A stretch of 64,000 nt of DNA from an uncultured Bacteroidales bacterium (GTDB lineage: Bacteria; Bacteroidota; Bacteroidia; Bacteroidales; UBA932), in assembly GCA_937900465.1 (NCBI GenBank), contig CALCEJ010000155.1, forward strand, positions 6,388 to 70,387, given 5' to 3'. Shown one piece after another: positions 8,476-16,895 of this stretch (position 1 is its first letter; every line of letters begins with the position of its first letter). The translations under genes and the position numbers were made by a program. Under the pieces are notes generated by a model, which was not told the DNA's origin, searched no databases, and worked only from the letters and a program-made list of their open reading frames with translations.

Positions 8476-9651
8476 ACGAGGCACGAACACCCTTACACCG
8501 GCCTTGCCGCTGCGGCGGAGAGCGCCGTCATTGGCCCGCTTGATACCGCGTACGGATGAAGGGGCCGTTTCCTCCACCTTTGTCATCGTCAGGGGCAACG
8601 AAGGGACGTTCGCGTTGTAGTCGTACCAGGACTCGTTGTCGTTGCTCCAGCAAAGATACTGCATCTTGTAGAAAGATGTCGTATAGGAATCCCCTTCGTC
8701 GAATGTCATCGTAACAGTACAGGGCTCAACCGAAGCGGTTTTCCCGTCTTCTGAAATCGTGACCTCCGCGAGGTCGATTCCATATCCGTCCACGATGTAA
8801 TCCGCGTGCTCGTGCATATTCCCGGTGTAGTGGATCTTTCCGAAGAATACCTCCTCGACGTTTCCAAGATTTTCGTCGTCGTAAGTCCCGATTGTCTGCG
8901 AAACGAAGTACATCTTGTGATTGTGACGGTCATAGAAGGTCTCGAACCACTCCTGGTCCATCACCATTCCGTCGGATTCGCTGATACTGCCCCCGGTCTC
9001 CCATCCATCCACGAAGTATGTATAGTTCAGCTCGCTCTTTGAGAGGTCGATCTTGTAGCGTACATACTCGTTACCTATCATCCAGGTTCCGAGGAATGCG
9101 GAATACTCGTCCTCTGCGACGGAATCCTCGAATATCTCGAACTCCAGCATACAGTATTCGCCGGTAAGCTTCTCCGAGCTGTCAAGCCCGAGTACGAACG
9201 CATACCAGTCACCTACCCTTATCCTGTCGAAAAGAATATCTCCAGGAGCGTCGAAAACGTCACCGGAGAGGTTTTGCTCATCCTTCAGATATGAGTCTAT
9301 GTCGCCCTCCGTGTAGTAATCAAGGAATTCACTAACGGTAATGAAGCGGACGGTGAACTTGGAAGAAGGTCCTGATACGGAGAAACGTTCTACGTCGGAA
9401 ATAAATCCATTGTCCTCCGTGAACTCCTCACGGCCGATGTAGCTGATCTTCCACGTGGACATAAGTTTGGCGACGGGGTCGCCGGTCGTGACGTTACCGT
9501 TACCGTTTCCGCCGTTACCGCTATTGTTTCCTCCGCCATTCGTTTTTCCGGGGCGGTTGTCTCCACGGAAAGGATCGTCACTCTTATGACAGCCTGCGCA
9601 CAGGGCGATTGCAGCGATAAGCGCTGCAGCAAGGACCATTTTCGCTTTCAT
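8428..9651 (-). CDS. Lipoprotein of unknown function with glycine/asparagine linker
   Basis: 407 residues. Signal peptide with lipobox (AIALCAGC), then a flexible [14 protein letters not shown] spacer at about 40-55, then beta-rich repeats. [11 protein letters not shown] and [13 protein letters not shown] look like two copies of a lipocalin-like or immunoglobulin-like module, each starting with a W-x-I strand. The C terminus is strongly basic, as in the lipoprotein at 6266-7528. A TAATTTTG -7 box lies on the minus strand at 9684-9677. The 3' end overlaps folD by 48 bases. No family recognised. Confidence 0.6.
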   Translation of the reverse strand: MKAKMVLAAALIAAIALCAGCHKSDDPFRGDNRPGKTNGGGNNSGNGGNGNGNVTTGDPVAKLMSTWKISYIGREEFTEDNGFISDVERFSVSGPSSKFTVRFITVSEFLDYYTEGDIDSYLKDEQNLSGDVFDAPGDILFDRIRVGDWYAFVLGLDSSEKLTGEYCMLEFEIFEDSVAEDEYSAFLGTWMIGNEYVRYKIDLSKSELNYTYFVDGWETGGSISESDGMVMDQEWFETFYDRHNHKMYFVSQTIGTYDDENLGNVEEVFFGKIHYTGNMHEHADYIVDGYGIDLAEVTISEDGKTASVEPCTVTMTFDEGDSYTTSFYKMQYLCWSNDNESWYDYNANVPSLPLTMTKVEETAPSSVRGIKRANDGALRRSGKAGVRVFVPRSERTVRAVKAGSRAL

Positions 9652-9825
9652 ACGGCAATTGTGTTTTTCTTTGATGCAAAATTAAACAAAAATCCGGCCA
9701 AAACGATAAAAACCTTAGCCAATTATCATTACCCAAAGAGCCGAAACTCTCGTAGGAGTTCCGGCCCTATCGGTTTTAAACAGTCTCCAACGCCGTCACC
9801 GACCACCTCTTTCGTGGGGGCGTGG

Positions 9826-9928
9826 GGTGCACAAGGTCTGATTTTGGGTGCCGGACCTTGTGCGGTTTTTGTCTCCTATGGCCGATTTATGCACAAGGTC
9901 CCCTGGATGAAATCAGACCTTGTGCACC
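9826..9928. repeat. Dispersed palindromic repeat, copy 1
   Basis: Outer 19-base perfect arms GGTGCACAAGGTCTGATTT (9826-9844) and its complement (9910-9928). Inside, GCACAAGGT occurs in alternating orientation at 9829, 9855, 9891 and 9917, giving two hairpins (9-bp stems, 17-base loops) separated by 27 bases. Copy 2 at 53191-53287 has exactly the same offsets; a variant with changed but still paired stems lies at 56528-56658. Confidence 0.85.
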
Positions 9929-10044
9929 CGCGTCCCACGAAGGGGTGCCAAACCCTGTCGCCGTGGGCAAAATCTGCGTAGGAGAAATCCCAAATGCTGG
10001 ACAAGTTATCGGGAGAATGCCATTCGCGCCAAGCAAAGGCACAC

Positions 10045-10075
10045 AAAAAAGCATCGCCGCAAGCGATGCTTTTTT
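10045..10075 (-). terminator. Rho-independent terminator, probably of tRNA-Leu before insertion
   Basis: Stem GCATCGC/GCGATGC with a five-base loop and six As/Ts on both sides, so it can act in both directions. It lies right outside the left end of the tandem mobile elements. Read on the minus strand it would have directly followed the tRNA-Leu gene before about 18 kb were inserted between them. Confidence 0.8.
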
Positions 10076-10078
10076 AAG

Positions 10079-10091
10079 GTGCCTCGGGCGG
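10079..10091. other. Candidate attL, left border of element A
   Basis: GTGCCTCGGGCGG resembles the end of tRNA-Leu at 28120-28133 (GTGCCCCGGGCGGG) and the junction at 14907 (GTGCCTCGG). The match spans the acceptor and T-arm end, the usual target of tyrosine integrases. Confidence 0.6.
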
Positions 10092-10207
10092 ACATAAAAT
10101 CTTTGGTGGCTGTTGGTGGCTGTTGTGTATTCATTGGTGACTAATCAAAACTCTTAGGTTCAGGGAGTTATCTTCTTGGTGGGTGTATTCAAATAATTCC
10201 CCAAAAA

Positions 10208-10256
10208 TTGTGTCCAAATGTGGCCAATTTCTGGGGTTGTGGTCAAATGTGTCCAA
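10208..10256. repeat. Left-end arm sites of element A
   Basis: Two 20-base direct repeats, TTGTGTCCAAATGTGGCCAA (10208-10227) and TTGTGGTCAAATGTGTCCAA (10237-10256). Element B has the same pair at 15036-15055 and 15066-15085. They share TGTGTCCAA with the right-end sites, as expected for integrase arm-binding sites. Confidence 0.6.
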
Positions 10257-10276
10257 GCTGAAAGGAGTGTCATTTC

Positions 10277-10308
10277 TTTGTCCTCTCCAATAATTTTTCT
10301 TAACTTTG
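10277..10308 (+). promoter_or_regulatory. Full Bacteroidota-type promoter in element A
   Basis: TTTG at 10277-10280, a 20-base spacer and TAACTTTG at 10301-10308. It predicts a transcript start near 10314, just before the first stem of the structured RNA candidate and about 255 bases before the lipoprotein start. Confidence 0.65.
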
Positions 10309-10314
10309 TCATTG

Positions 10315-10513
10315 CTACCGGGCGGAGAAATGCCCGGAGCAAAAAGGCTGTTCATCGATAAGACAAAATCTGGACAATTTTGAGAGCAGATGGACGTCTC
10401 GCTTTGGTATGTCTCGGCATCTCTGGTGCCGTGCATATAAGGCTGGATGTGTCTATTGCTCGCCGCCCCGTCCAGAGGCTGTCTTATGATAGGCAAGATT
10501 CCGGCCTTTTTTT
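10315..10513 (+). ncRNA. Candidate structured noncoding RNA or regulatory leader (about 200 nt)
   Basis: The stretch begins at a strong promoter and ends in seven Ts (10507-10513). CCGGGC/GCCCGG pair at 10318-10323 and 10332-10337. A long-range closing helix joins ATAAGACA (10358-10365) and TCTGGAC (10369-10375) to GTCCAGA (10470-10476) and TGTCTTAT (10480-10487), with a small internal loop. A GGCA/TGCC hairpin lies inside. AGGCTG (10476-10481) can alternatively pair with CGGCCT (10502-10507) as a terminator stem, which would compete with the long helix. It could be a free RNA or an attenuator for the lipoprotein downstream. No known family recognised. Confidence 0.55.
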
Positions 10514-10569
10514 ATGACCACAACGCTGAATTTGGAATCTGTCAGCAGTATTTGGCATAAACCCAAAGA

Positions 10570-13032
10570 ATGAAAAAGTTCGCAAATCTCTTCGTATCTA
10601 TTGTCTTCATTGCGGGAGCGCTGTCTGCTTGTAACCAGCAGGAAGTTGATGACCTGAAATCCCAGATGGAAGAAATGAAATCCAACCAGATTGCCAGCAT
10701 CAGCACCCAAATCAGCAGCATTCAGGCGTCTATTACATCTTTGGAGAAGATAGATGCAGAGCTGAAAGCACGCATAGAGACGTTGGAATCCTCCGATGAG
10801 TCACAGGCACAAGAGATTTCAGATTTGAAAGAGGCCGAGGCATCCTTGTCACAGCGTATCACCGAGCTCAAAACATACGTTGATGATGAGTTGAAGAAAC
10901 AGAAGGATTGGGTGAGTGCTACATTCTCCACGCTGGAACAATATCAAAGCACTTGTGAAGAAATTGCTATCATCAAGCAGAACCTCTCCACTCTTGAAAC
11001 CACATTGAGGGGACTTATCTCCGATACGGAGACATCTATCAAGAGCTGGGTAAATGAGCAGCTTACAGGCTACTATACAATTGCTGAAATGAATGCCAAA
11101 ATCTCCGTGTTGGAGAAGGCCATAACTGACGGGGATGAAGCAGAGGCAGAGGAGCTGGGAAAGCTTCGCACCGACCTGGAAACAGCAAAAACGGAAATCA
11201 AAACAGCCTATGAGAAAGCCATCTCTGATGCCATAACCACCAGTGAAGGTAAGATTAACGAGAAAATCGCAGCGGACATCAAGACTGCAACGGATGCCCT
11301 TCAAAGCCAGATAGATGAAATCAACACAAAGATTACAGACATTGAGACAAGACTGGGGTTGATAGAGGAGTCTCTGGAAAAGATTCTTGCCAGGGTTCAG
11401 AGTATTGTGGTTGTTCCCACATACTCCGATGGCAGTGTGCGTCTGAAAGACTGTGAGGACACAGAAATATTGTTTGAAGTTATGCCTCGCAGCGCTGCTG
11501 TTGCATTGGCACAACAGGGCATAGAAGTTTTCTCATTGGAGGCAGTAAGCACGGAGACAAAATCTTCAATGTTTGTTGCTCAATTCCCTATCAAGTCAGT
11601 GAAGGATAATGGTGAATGTCTGGTCGTTACGCTAGATTCTGGAAATTTGGACAAAGAGGCTATTAATAATTATCCGTCAATGAGTGCTAGGCTGAAAATT
11701 GATGACGGGAGCAACTCATTGACATCCGGCTATTTCTCTTTGGATTTTGAAGGCCATCATTACACGTTGCAGAAGGAATATACGTTTAATCTTTCAGCAA
11801 TCAATGTAGATGTAGATGTCTCTTGGAAAGCAGGTGACCGCGTATATCTAAGCGATGGGAAAGACACTGAAATCTGCACAATACCTGATGAATATGATGG
11901 AAATTCTACTGCTATGGTGATGTCCAAAAAATTGTTCTCAGGAGAGGTCATTGCAATCTATCCGGCAGAACTTGTAACGCAGGACGAAGGAACATTTTAT
12001 GTTGATATCCCGGAGGATCAGGGGGATAATCCGAGCAAGTATATTGTTTATAGTGGAAGCACAACCGACGGGAATGACAATATAACTCTCTCTAACAAAA
12101 CCGCACTGGTTACATTCTCCATATTCTCCAAAAATGATAAACTATCATATGCTAAACATACATTTACAGGGAGCCCTGTTGTTGGTCGAATGAAAATTGA
12201 TGCGAATGGAACCAGTGTTGTATCAGGGACGCAATCAGTAAGGTTGTCTTTGGCTGGTAATGGTGATTATTATTTTCCTGTTCTTCCTTGCTCTATAACA
12301 AAGGTTATTAGCAAATATCAGAGATCAAAAACCACTTTTTACCGAGTAGTTGGTTCAATGAACAGGAACGTCTCCCCTAATATAATAGTTGGCTTCGGCA
12401 AATTTGATGTAACATCGCATATTTTTACAGAAGCTGCAGATTTGGGACTCAGCGTCTGTTGGAGCCTCCTCAATTTTGGTGGTACCAGTACCGTAGATTA
12501 CGATTATGGGGATTATTATGCTTGGGGAGAGACAAATAGTAAAGAAGATTATAGTTGGAGCACATATGCTTTTGAGTTAGGCACCGATGAAACTGGTCCA
12601 TTCTCAAAATATGTTATAGACTCATCATATGGAACCGTAGACAATAAGACAGTGCTTGATTCTGAAGATGATGTCATAAATGTCAAAGCTGGTTATGGTT
12701 GGAGAATGCCCACAGAAGCAGAGTGGAGGGAGTTGATGGACACAGATAATTGCTCTTGGACCTGGACCTCTACATCTGGTGTAAAAGGATATTTGGTGGA
12801 AAGCAAGAAGTCCGGCTATGAAGGCAATTCCATTTTCTTGCCTGCTGCGGGTAGTTACTATAACACATCTCTTCGTAATGCGGGGTCAGTAGGTGAGTAT
12901 TGGTCTTCATCTTCTTCTGATTCATTTTACCTGTATGGTGCCTGGGGACTCAACTTCACATCTTCTTATGTGTCCTTAGATCCCACAACATATCGTTGTA
13001 TAGGCCTTTCTATCCGTGGTGTAATAGAATAA
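10570..13032 (+). CDS. Coiled-coil lipoprotein with C-terminal FISUMP/C-type-lectin-like domain
   Basis: 820 residues. Signal peptide with lipobox (AGALSAC), then a long coiled coil at about 25-285 (repeated heptads such as EVDDLKSQMEEMKS), a beta-rich fimbrillin-like middle (about 285-615), and a C-terminal domain at about 620-820. That domain contains GDYYAWGETN, YGWRMPTEAEWRELM, NSIFLPAAGSYYN and GEYWSSSSS and ends SIRGVIE. This is the formylglycine-enzyme/C-type-lectin-like fold of Fibrobacter major paralogous (FISUMP) and DGR-target-type proteins. The layout suggests a surface stalk presenting a ligand-binding tip. It follows the structured leader and precedes a short-peptide gene. Confidence 0.7.
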   Translation: MKKFANLFVSIVFIAGALSACNQQEVDDLKSQMEEMKSNQIASISTQISSIQASITSLEKIDAELKARIETLESSDESQAQEISDLKEAEASLSQRITELKTYVDDELKKQKDWVSATFSTLEQYQSTCEEIAIIKQNLSTLETTLRGLISDTETSIKSWVNEQLTGYYTIAEMNAKISVLEKAITDGDEAEAEELGKLRTDLETAKTEIKTAYEKAISDAITTSEGKINEKIAADIKTATDALQSQIDEINTKITDIETRLGLIEESLEKILARVQSIVVVPTYSDGSVRLKDCEDTEILFEVMPRSAAVALAQQGIEVFSLEAVSTETKSSMFVAQFPIKSVKDNGECLVVTLDSGNLDKEAINNYPSMSARLKIDDGSNSLTSGYFSLDFEGHHYTLQKEYTFNLSAINVDVDVSWKAGDRVYLSDGKDTEICTIPDEYDGNSTAMVMSKKLFSGEVIAIYPAELVTQDEGTFYVDIPEDQGDNPSKYIVYSGSTTDGNDNITLSNKTALVTFSIFSKNDKLSYAKHTFTGSPVVGRMKIDANGTSVVSGTQSVRLSLAGNGDYYFPVLPCSITKVISKYQRSKTTFYRVVGSMNRNVSPNIIVGFGKFDVTSHIFTEAADLGLSVCWSLLNFGGTSTVDYDYGDYYAWGETNSKEDYSWSTYAFELGTDETGPFSKYVIDSSYGTVDNKTVLDSEDDVINVKAGYGWRMPTEAEWRELMDTDNCSWTWTSTSGVKGYLVESKKSGYEGNSIFLPAAGSYYNTSLRNAGSVGEYWSSSSSDSFYLYGAWGLNFTSSYVSLDPTTYRCIGLSIRGVIE

Positions 13033-13053
13033 ACCTATCAAATTATCAATACT

Positions 13054-13197
13054 ATGAGCGATAACAGACTGTCCAAAGAAAGCACAGAAGCCCAGAGCTA
13101 TGCACCTCCTGTCTGCCAGGAGATTTACATCAAGGTGGAGGGTATGATTTGCACCAGCCCAACTGAAAAGGTCGGTGAAACTGAAGGTGAATGGTAA
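13054..13197 (+). CDS. 47-residue peptide of the P-E-W type, beside a lipoprotein gene
   Basis: Encodes 47 residues beginning MSDNRLSKESTEAQSYAPP, with VEGMICTS in the middle and GEW at the end. Short proteins with the same plan (Tyr-x-x-Pro early, a central E/V...S segment, Trp and acidic residues at the end) occur in this window at 54662-54802 and 55057-55191, each next to a fimbrillin-like lipoprotein. The stop overlaps the region just before the next gene, whose start follows an AGGAGG-like sequence, so the two are probably co-translated. No signal peptide. Function unknown. Confidence 0.6.
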   Translation: MSDNRLSKESTEAQSYAPPVCQEIYIKVEGMICTSPTEKVGETEGEW

Positions 13198-13214
13198 TGC
13201 AGGAGGGAAAGGTT

Positions 13215-14774
13215 ATGAAAAAGACATTTGTATATAGCCTTCTGGCTATTTTGGCACTCACAGGCTGTCAGACCAAGGAACTGGAAACTTTCATTCCAGA
13301 GACCAATGAAGAAACCATAATCCAGAAAGAAGAGACCAAGGTCTTTATTGCAACAATTGAGGATGATTTTGGGACAGAGACCAGAACCTCCCTTGATGGA
13401 GAGGGTAATGTCCTCTGGAAAATGGGGAACCAGGTTAGCATCTTTGCAGGAAGTACTCTCAATGAACAGTATCAGGTGTCAGATGCATCTGATGGAAAAA
13501 CAGCTGCAACCTTGAACAAGATTCCAAGTGGAAGCTTTGTTGCTGGAACAGAGATAGATAACAATGTGGCATTCTATCCTTATGCATCCACGGCGGAGAT
13601 TGCAAAAAGTGGGAGTTCCTATGTCATCAGTGGGATTGAGCTCCCTGCAACCCAGACTTATGCAGCAGGCAGTTTTGGGGATGGAGCCTTCCCTATGGCA
13701 GCTGTCACCAGTTCAGCAGAGGATATGAACCTCAAATTTAAGAATGTCCTGGGAGGCCTGAAACTCCAACTCAAAGGTACAGCAAAAATTGTTTCCATCA
13801 CCATCTCTGGAAACAATGATGAGAAGCTTTATGGGGATGCAACTGTAACTATGAGCTATGGTGGAACACCCTCTATCAGTCTTTCAGATGCTTCTGCAAG
13901 GACTGTCACCCTGGACTGTGGTGCAGGAGTAGCTTTGAATGCAGAAACTGCAACCCCCTTCATCATTGCACTTCCTCCTATGACTATGGAAGAAGGCTTT
14001 ACAGTGGTGGTGACAGATACATGGGGCAAGGAGATGGAAATCTCCACTTCAAAGTCCCAGACCATCCCCAGGTCTAACCTGTTGAGGATGCCAGCTGTGG
14101 ATTATGTTGTCTTGCCAGACGGTCCGGTTGATATGGGAATGGAAGTTCAATGGGCAAGTTGCAATCTCGGAGCATCAAATCCTATGGAATATGGAGATTA
14201 TTATGCTTGGGGAGAAACTGCACCATATTATACAGATGGTCATAGTCAGGATTCCTATTGTTTCAGTTGGAGAGATGGTAAGACTGGCGGGTATACTTGG
14301 GACTCTTACTCGTGGTGTGGTGTATATAACTCGGACCCGGAAGGTGATACCGTAACCCTTACCAAGTATAATTCAGATGTCTCTTACGGAGCCGTTGATG
14401 ATAAGTATGTGCTTGAAGCAGAGGATGATGCTGCGCAAGTAAAACTTGGTGGTAATTGGCGCATACCTAGGTATGAGGAATGGGAGTACCTCTATTCCTG
14501 TTCCACCTGGAGATGGATCACTCTGAATGGCATTAATGGTTATCTAGTCACCAGCACTATTAATGGCAACAGCATTTTCCTCCCCGCCGCCGGCTGGCGG
14601 TGCAGCATCAGCCTCGTGGATGTGGGTTCCATTGGATTATACTGGTCTTCCGACCTCAATACGATGATGCCTGACGCTGCTCTTGGCGTGTATTTAGTTT
14701 CTTCTTCTGTTGATGTGTGTAGTGGTTCGACGCGTTACTATGGAAATCCGATCCGTCCCGTCTATGAGCCTTGA
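13215..14774 (+). CDS. Fimbrillin-like lipoprotein with DGR-target-like C-terminal domain
   Basis: 519 residues from the ATG at 13215, which follows AGGAGGG (13201-13207). Signal peptide with lipobox (LALTGC). Residues about 30-310 look like the fimbrillin (Mfa-like/FimA) fold: early TRTSLDGEGNVLW, VAFYPYA, then SNLLRMP. The C-terminal 200 residues form a FISUMP/C-type-lectin-like domain (YGDYYAWGETA, GNWRIPRYEEWEYL, NSIFLPAAG, YWSSD) ending IRPVYEP. The last 170 bases alternate constant hydrophobic codons with variable codons poor in adenine (see the variable-region entry). Likely a surface-displayed binding protein; the ligand is unknown. Confidence 0.7.
   Translation: MKKTFVYSLLAILALTGCQTKELETFIPETNEETIIQKEETKVFIATIEDDFGTETRTSLDGEGNVLWKMGNQVSIFAGSTLNEQYQVSDASDGKTAATLNKIPSGSFVAGTEIDNNVAFYPYASTAEIAKSGSSYVISGIELPATQTYAAGSFGDGAFPMAAVTSSAEDMNLKFKNVLGGLKLQLKGTAKIVSITISGNNDEKLYGDATVTMSYGGTPSISLSDASARTVTLDCGAGVALNAETATPFIIALPPMTMEEGFTVVVTDTWGKEMEISTSKSQTIPRSNLLRMPAVDYVVLPDGPVDMGMEVQWASCNLGASNPMEYGDYYAWGETAPYYTDGHSQDSYCFSWRDGKTGGYTWDSYSWCGVYNSDPEGDTVTLTKYNSDVSYGAVDDKYVLEAEDDAAQVKLGGNWRIPRYEEWEYLYSCSTWRWITLNGINGYLVTSTINGNSIFLPAAGWRCSISLVDVGSIGLYWSSDLNTMMPDAALGVYLVSSSVDVCSGSTRYYGNPIRPVYEP
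14592..14762 (+). other. Candidate variable region (DGR-type) at the 3' end of the lipoprotein gene
   Basis: After the NSIFLPAAG motif the sequence changes composition: the codons for GWRCSISLVDVG and for ALGVYLVSSSVDVCSGS alternate fixed positions with positions that would read Asn/Tyr in typical Bacteroidales FISUMP proteins, and adenines are scarce. This is the pattern left by adenine-directed mutagenesis in diversity-generating retroelements. No template repeat or reverse transcriptase exists in the window, so any mutagenesis would have to come from elsewhere, or the pattern reflects ordinary divergence. Confidence 0.35.
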
Positions 14775-14818
14775 CAATAAAAACAGATAGCTTCTGTTCT
14801 GAGGGTGCATTTGGAAGA

Positions 14819-14915
14819 TGTGTCCAAATTGTGTCCAAAACTGGTGGATGCAAAAAGAAAAGACTTTGTAAGTTTCTGTAAAACAGTCACTTGCAAAGTC
14901 TTTCCTGTGCCTCGG
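14819..14915. repeat. Right end of element A and junction with element B
   Basis: Two TGTGTCCAAA sites (14819-14828, 14830-14839), a hairpin with 13-base arms (14861-14873/14889-14901, one mismatch) and the att-like GTGCCTCGG at 14907-14915. The order and spacing match the right end of element B next to tRNA-Leu. Together with 10079-10256 and 15036-15085 this accounts for the non-coding 14775-15085 stretch. Confidence 0.65.
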
Positions 14916-15035
14916 ATGAGGGCAAAATACTTGGTGGCTGTGGGTGGATTTTGTGTATTCATTGGTGGATGCCCAAGGTCTTGACCTTTAAAAACTTGGT
15001 ATTATTGCAACTGTATCCAAAATAACCCCCAGAAA

Positions 15036-15085
15036 TTGTGGTCAAATGTGTCCAACTTCTGGGGGTTGTGGTCAAATGTGGCCGA
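15036..15085. repeat. Left-end arm sites of element B
   Basis: TTGTGGTCAAATGTGTCCAA (15036-15055) and TTGTGGTCAAATGTGGCCGA (15066-15085), 30 bases apart, directly after the integrase stop codon. They match the pair at the left end of element A. Confidence 0.6.
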
Positions 15086-16447
15086 TTAGAAGAGGCAGTT
15101 CTCAGCACTCTTTGCAATGTCATCAGCATACTCATCAAGGGAGAGACGCACATACCTCTTGAAGGTGTCGTATTTCGTATGGCCGCTCAGTTTCATCATA
15201 AACTCCACTGAAAATTTCCCCGATAGATAGACGTTGGTGATAAATGTCCTGCGAGCGGTGTGCAGCGATACCATTTCCCATCTGGCCTTGATAGGGAAAC
15301 CTTCTGAATCATACTCGAAAAGTGTTTCCCCTTTCTTCCTTGCTTCCGCTTCCATCCTCTTCTCAGGGAGAGTGAGGATAGTTCTCTCCTTCTTCGCCAA
15401 TGAGGGAATCGTGGCGGACAATCTCTCCAATGTGTTCTTGATGTTCCTGTTTATGCTGACATCCCAGAGTTTCGGGACGTTGTATTTATACTTTTCCAGC
15501 AGCACAATGAGGTTATCATCCAGGATGGGAATGATGACAGGCGCTTTGGTCTTGCGCTGGATGATTCGAATAACAGGAGTTCCCAACTCCGTTCTACCAA
15601 TACAGGATTCCGTTATGCGGCACAAATCGCTATACCGCAATCCAGTGTAGCACCCGATCAGGAAGACATCACGGACAGTTTCATCGTAGCCGGACAGGGG
15701 CATAACAAACAGGGCCTGAATTTCTTCCTTTGACAGATAGATTCTGTTTTTCATCTCATCATCGTGCGCAGGGGCATACTTGATAAATGTCCTTGCCTTG
15801 ACGTTATTGTGCCATCCCTGATTCTCCGCATACACCACAAAAGCGTGGAATGCACTGATGTATCTCTTGATAGAGTTTTTGCTGTATCCGTAATCTTCGA
15901 GATAGGCAATGAAGTTATCTACCAGAGGCTGGTTGATATCGGACCATTCAATGTGATGAGTCTCCAAGTAATTGAGCATAACCCTTTTAAACTGGCGAAG
16001 GATATTCGTGGAAAAATGGGCAAAAGTATCACCATAGGAGTGCCTTCGTGTGCCATCCACTGCACTATCTACATAGTATTCCAGTGAATTCCGAAAACTG
16101 TGCTTTATACGATGAACAACCCGTTCTTTCTTCTTTTCTTTCTCCAAGAGCACTGTTCTTTTGTCATCCAGCACAATGCTATCAATAATAGAATCCACAT
16201 TCTCCTTGGTAAGACTGTGCTTTCTCCGCAAGTCTTTGATAGCGAACTCAATGTCCTGTATCTTTCTGGTGTAGCCCAGTTTGTCAAGGAGGTTACTGGT
16301 CTTCAATTCGCTGCCGGAGGCGGCGTTCCACTTCGCTATATCAACAGGGAGCATCAGATTCACCCAGGCGACATCTTCGCCCATTCTCAATTTCACGTAG
16401 AGAGTGGTCTTCCCTTCTTTCTTAGTTGTCCGTGTAACTACTTTCAT
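15086..16447 (-). CDS. int: Tyrosine recombinase/integrase of element B
   Basis: 453 residues. N-terminal arm-binding beta domain (about 1-60), SAM-like core-binding domain (about 115-230) and catalytic domain. Catalytic residues are all visible: Arg271 (TGLRYSDL), Lys299 (RKTKAP), His396/Arg399 (LHTARR), His423 (LSGHTK) and Tyr432 (KRYVRL). A short insertion with an EKRMEAEARKKG helix lies before the HxxR box. It should cut and join the att sites at tRNA-Leu. It starts nine bases after the HTH gene, with which it forms an operon, and reads toward the left border. Confidence 0.92.
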   Translation of the reverse strand: MKVVTRTTKKEGKTTLYVKLRMGEDVAWVNLMLPVDIAKWNAASGSELKTSNLLDKLGYTRKIQDIEFAIKDLRRKHSLTKENVDSIIDSIVLDDKRTVLLEKEKKKERVVHRIKHSFRNSLEYYVDSAVDGTRRHSYGDTFAHFSTNILRQFKRVMLNYLETHHIEWSDINQPLVDNFIAYLEDYGYSKNSIKRYISAFHAFVVYAENQGWHNNVKARTFIKYAPAHDDEMKNRIYLSKEEIQALFVMPLSGYDETVRDVFLIGCYTGLRYSDLCRITESCIGRTELGTPVIRIIQRKTKAPVIIPILDDNLIVLLEKYKYNVPKLWDVSINRNIKNTLERLSATIPSLAKKERTILTLPEKRMEAEARKKGETLFEYDSEGFPIKARWEMVSLHTARRTFITNVYLSGKFSVEFMMKLSGHTKYDTFKRYVRLSLDEYADDIAKSAENCLF

Positions 16448-16456
16448 CTCAATATG

Positions 16457-16816
16457 CTAAGCTATGTTCTTGATATACCCTTCTGCTTCTGCGGCAAGAA
16501 CATCTTTCATTGAATAGATTTTCTTCCTACCTTTAAGGGGTAGAGGGGCAATCTTTCCATCAATCTCCCAGTTGCGGAGAGTGTTTGGAGAGATATTCCA
16601 CCTCTCGCAGAGTTCACGGGCGGTGAGTGTTCTGTCATCATCCATAATGTCTGACGCTCTTTCATCAAGTGCCTCCTCCACAGCCTCACGGACAATATTT
16701 TTTACTGAAACGCGCAGCGCAAGAAGAAGATAGTTGATGACGCTAACGGTCTTGTCATTCAGGCCACACACATAAGGGGTGGTTATCTGCTGGTTTGTGC
16801 CAACTAACTGATTCAT
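16457..16816 (-). CDS. Helix-turn-helix protein, excisionase-like
   Basis: 119 residues from the ATG at 16816. The C-terminal part (about 70-115) is an HTH_17/MerR-type DNA-binding domain: LTARELCERWNISPNTLRNWE followed by a winged basic stretch (LPLKGRKKIYSM). Small proteins like this directly upstream of an integrase usually act as recombination directionality factors or repressors. The larger open frame upstream of 16816 is not coding: it crosses a promoter made of CCAATATTGG, 28 bases and TATTTTTG. Whether this protein binds that palindrome is unknown. Confidence 0.75.
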   Translation of the reverse strand: MNQLVGTNQQITTPYVCGLNDKTVSVINYLLLALRVSVKNIVREAVEEALDERASDIMDDDRTLTARELCERWNISPNTLRNWEIDGKIAPLPLKGRKKIYSMKDVLAAEAEGYIKNIA

Positions 16817-16845
16817 ATTTCTTGGATTTTTATTACCATTTTTCA

Positions 16846-16891
16846 CAAAAATAACAAAGACGAGGGGGAACATCCATTCACCCAATATTGG
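16846..16891 (-). promoter_or_regulatory. Element-specific promoter of the HTH-int operon
   Basis: On the minus strand the palindrome CCAATATTGG (16891-16882) is followed after exactly 28 bases by the -7 box TATTTTTG (16853-16846), 29 bases before the ATG. The same palindrome and 28-base spacing occur at 24981-25026 and 26342-26387. Confidence 0.6.
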
Positions 16892-16895
16892 CTCC

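Larger units (their letters stand above)
10079..14906. mobile_element. Element A: integrase-less element carrying lipoprotein cargo
   Basis: Its left end (10079 to about 10256) and right end (about 14805-14906) are recognisably like those of element B. Shared left-end features are CTTGGTGGCTG, GTGTATTCATTGG and two 20-base sites around TTGTGG/TCAAATGTG. Shared right-end features are two TGTGTCCAAA sites 11 bases apart and an AGACTTTG...CAAAGTCT hairpin. It has no recombinase; cargo is a structured RNA candidate, two large lipoproteins and a 47-residue peptide. It may be moved in trans by the element B integrase or be an older, decayed insertion. Borders are inferred from the repeats. Confidence 0.65.

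Noticed and set aside
9586..10144. Open frames between the 8428-9651 lipoprotein and the tRNA terminator
   Set aside because: They run through the palindromic repeat and change frame with its arms; no coding signature or homologue pattern.
10570..14774. Complete diversity-generating retroelement in element A
   Set aside because: Only target-like genes are present; no reverse transcriptase, accessory gene or template repeat was found in the window.
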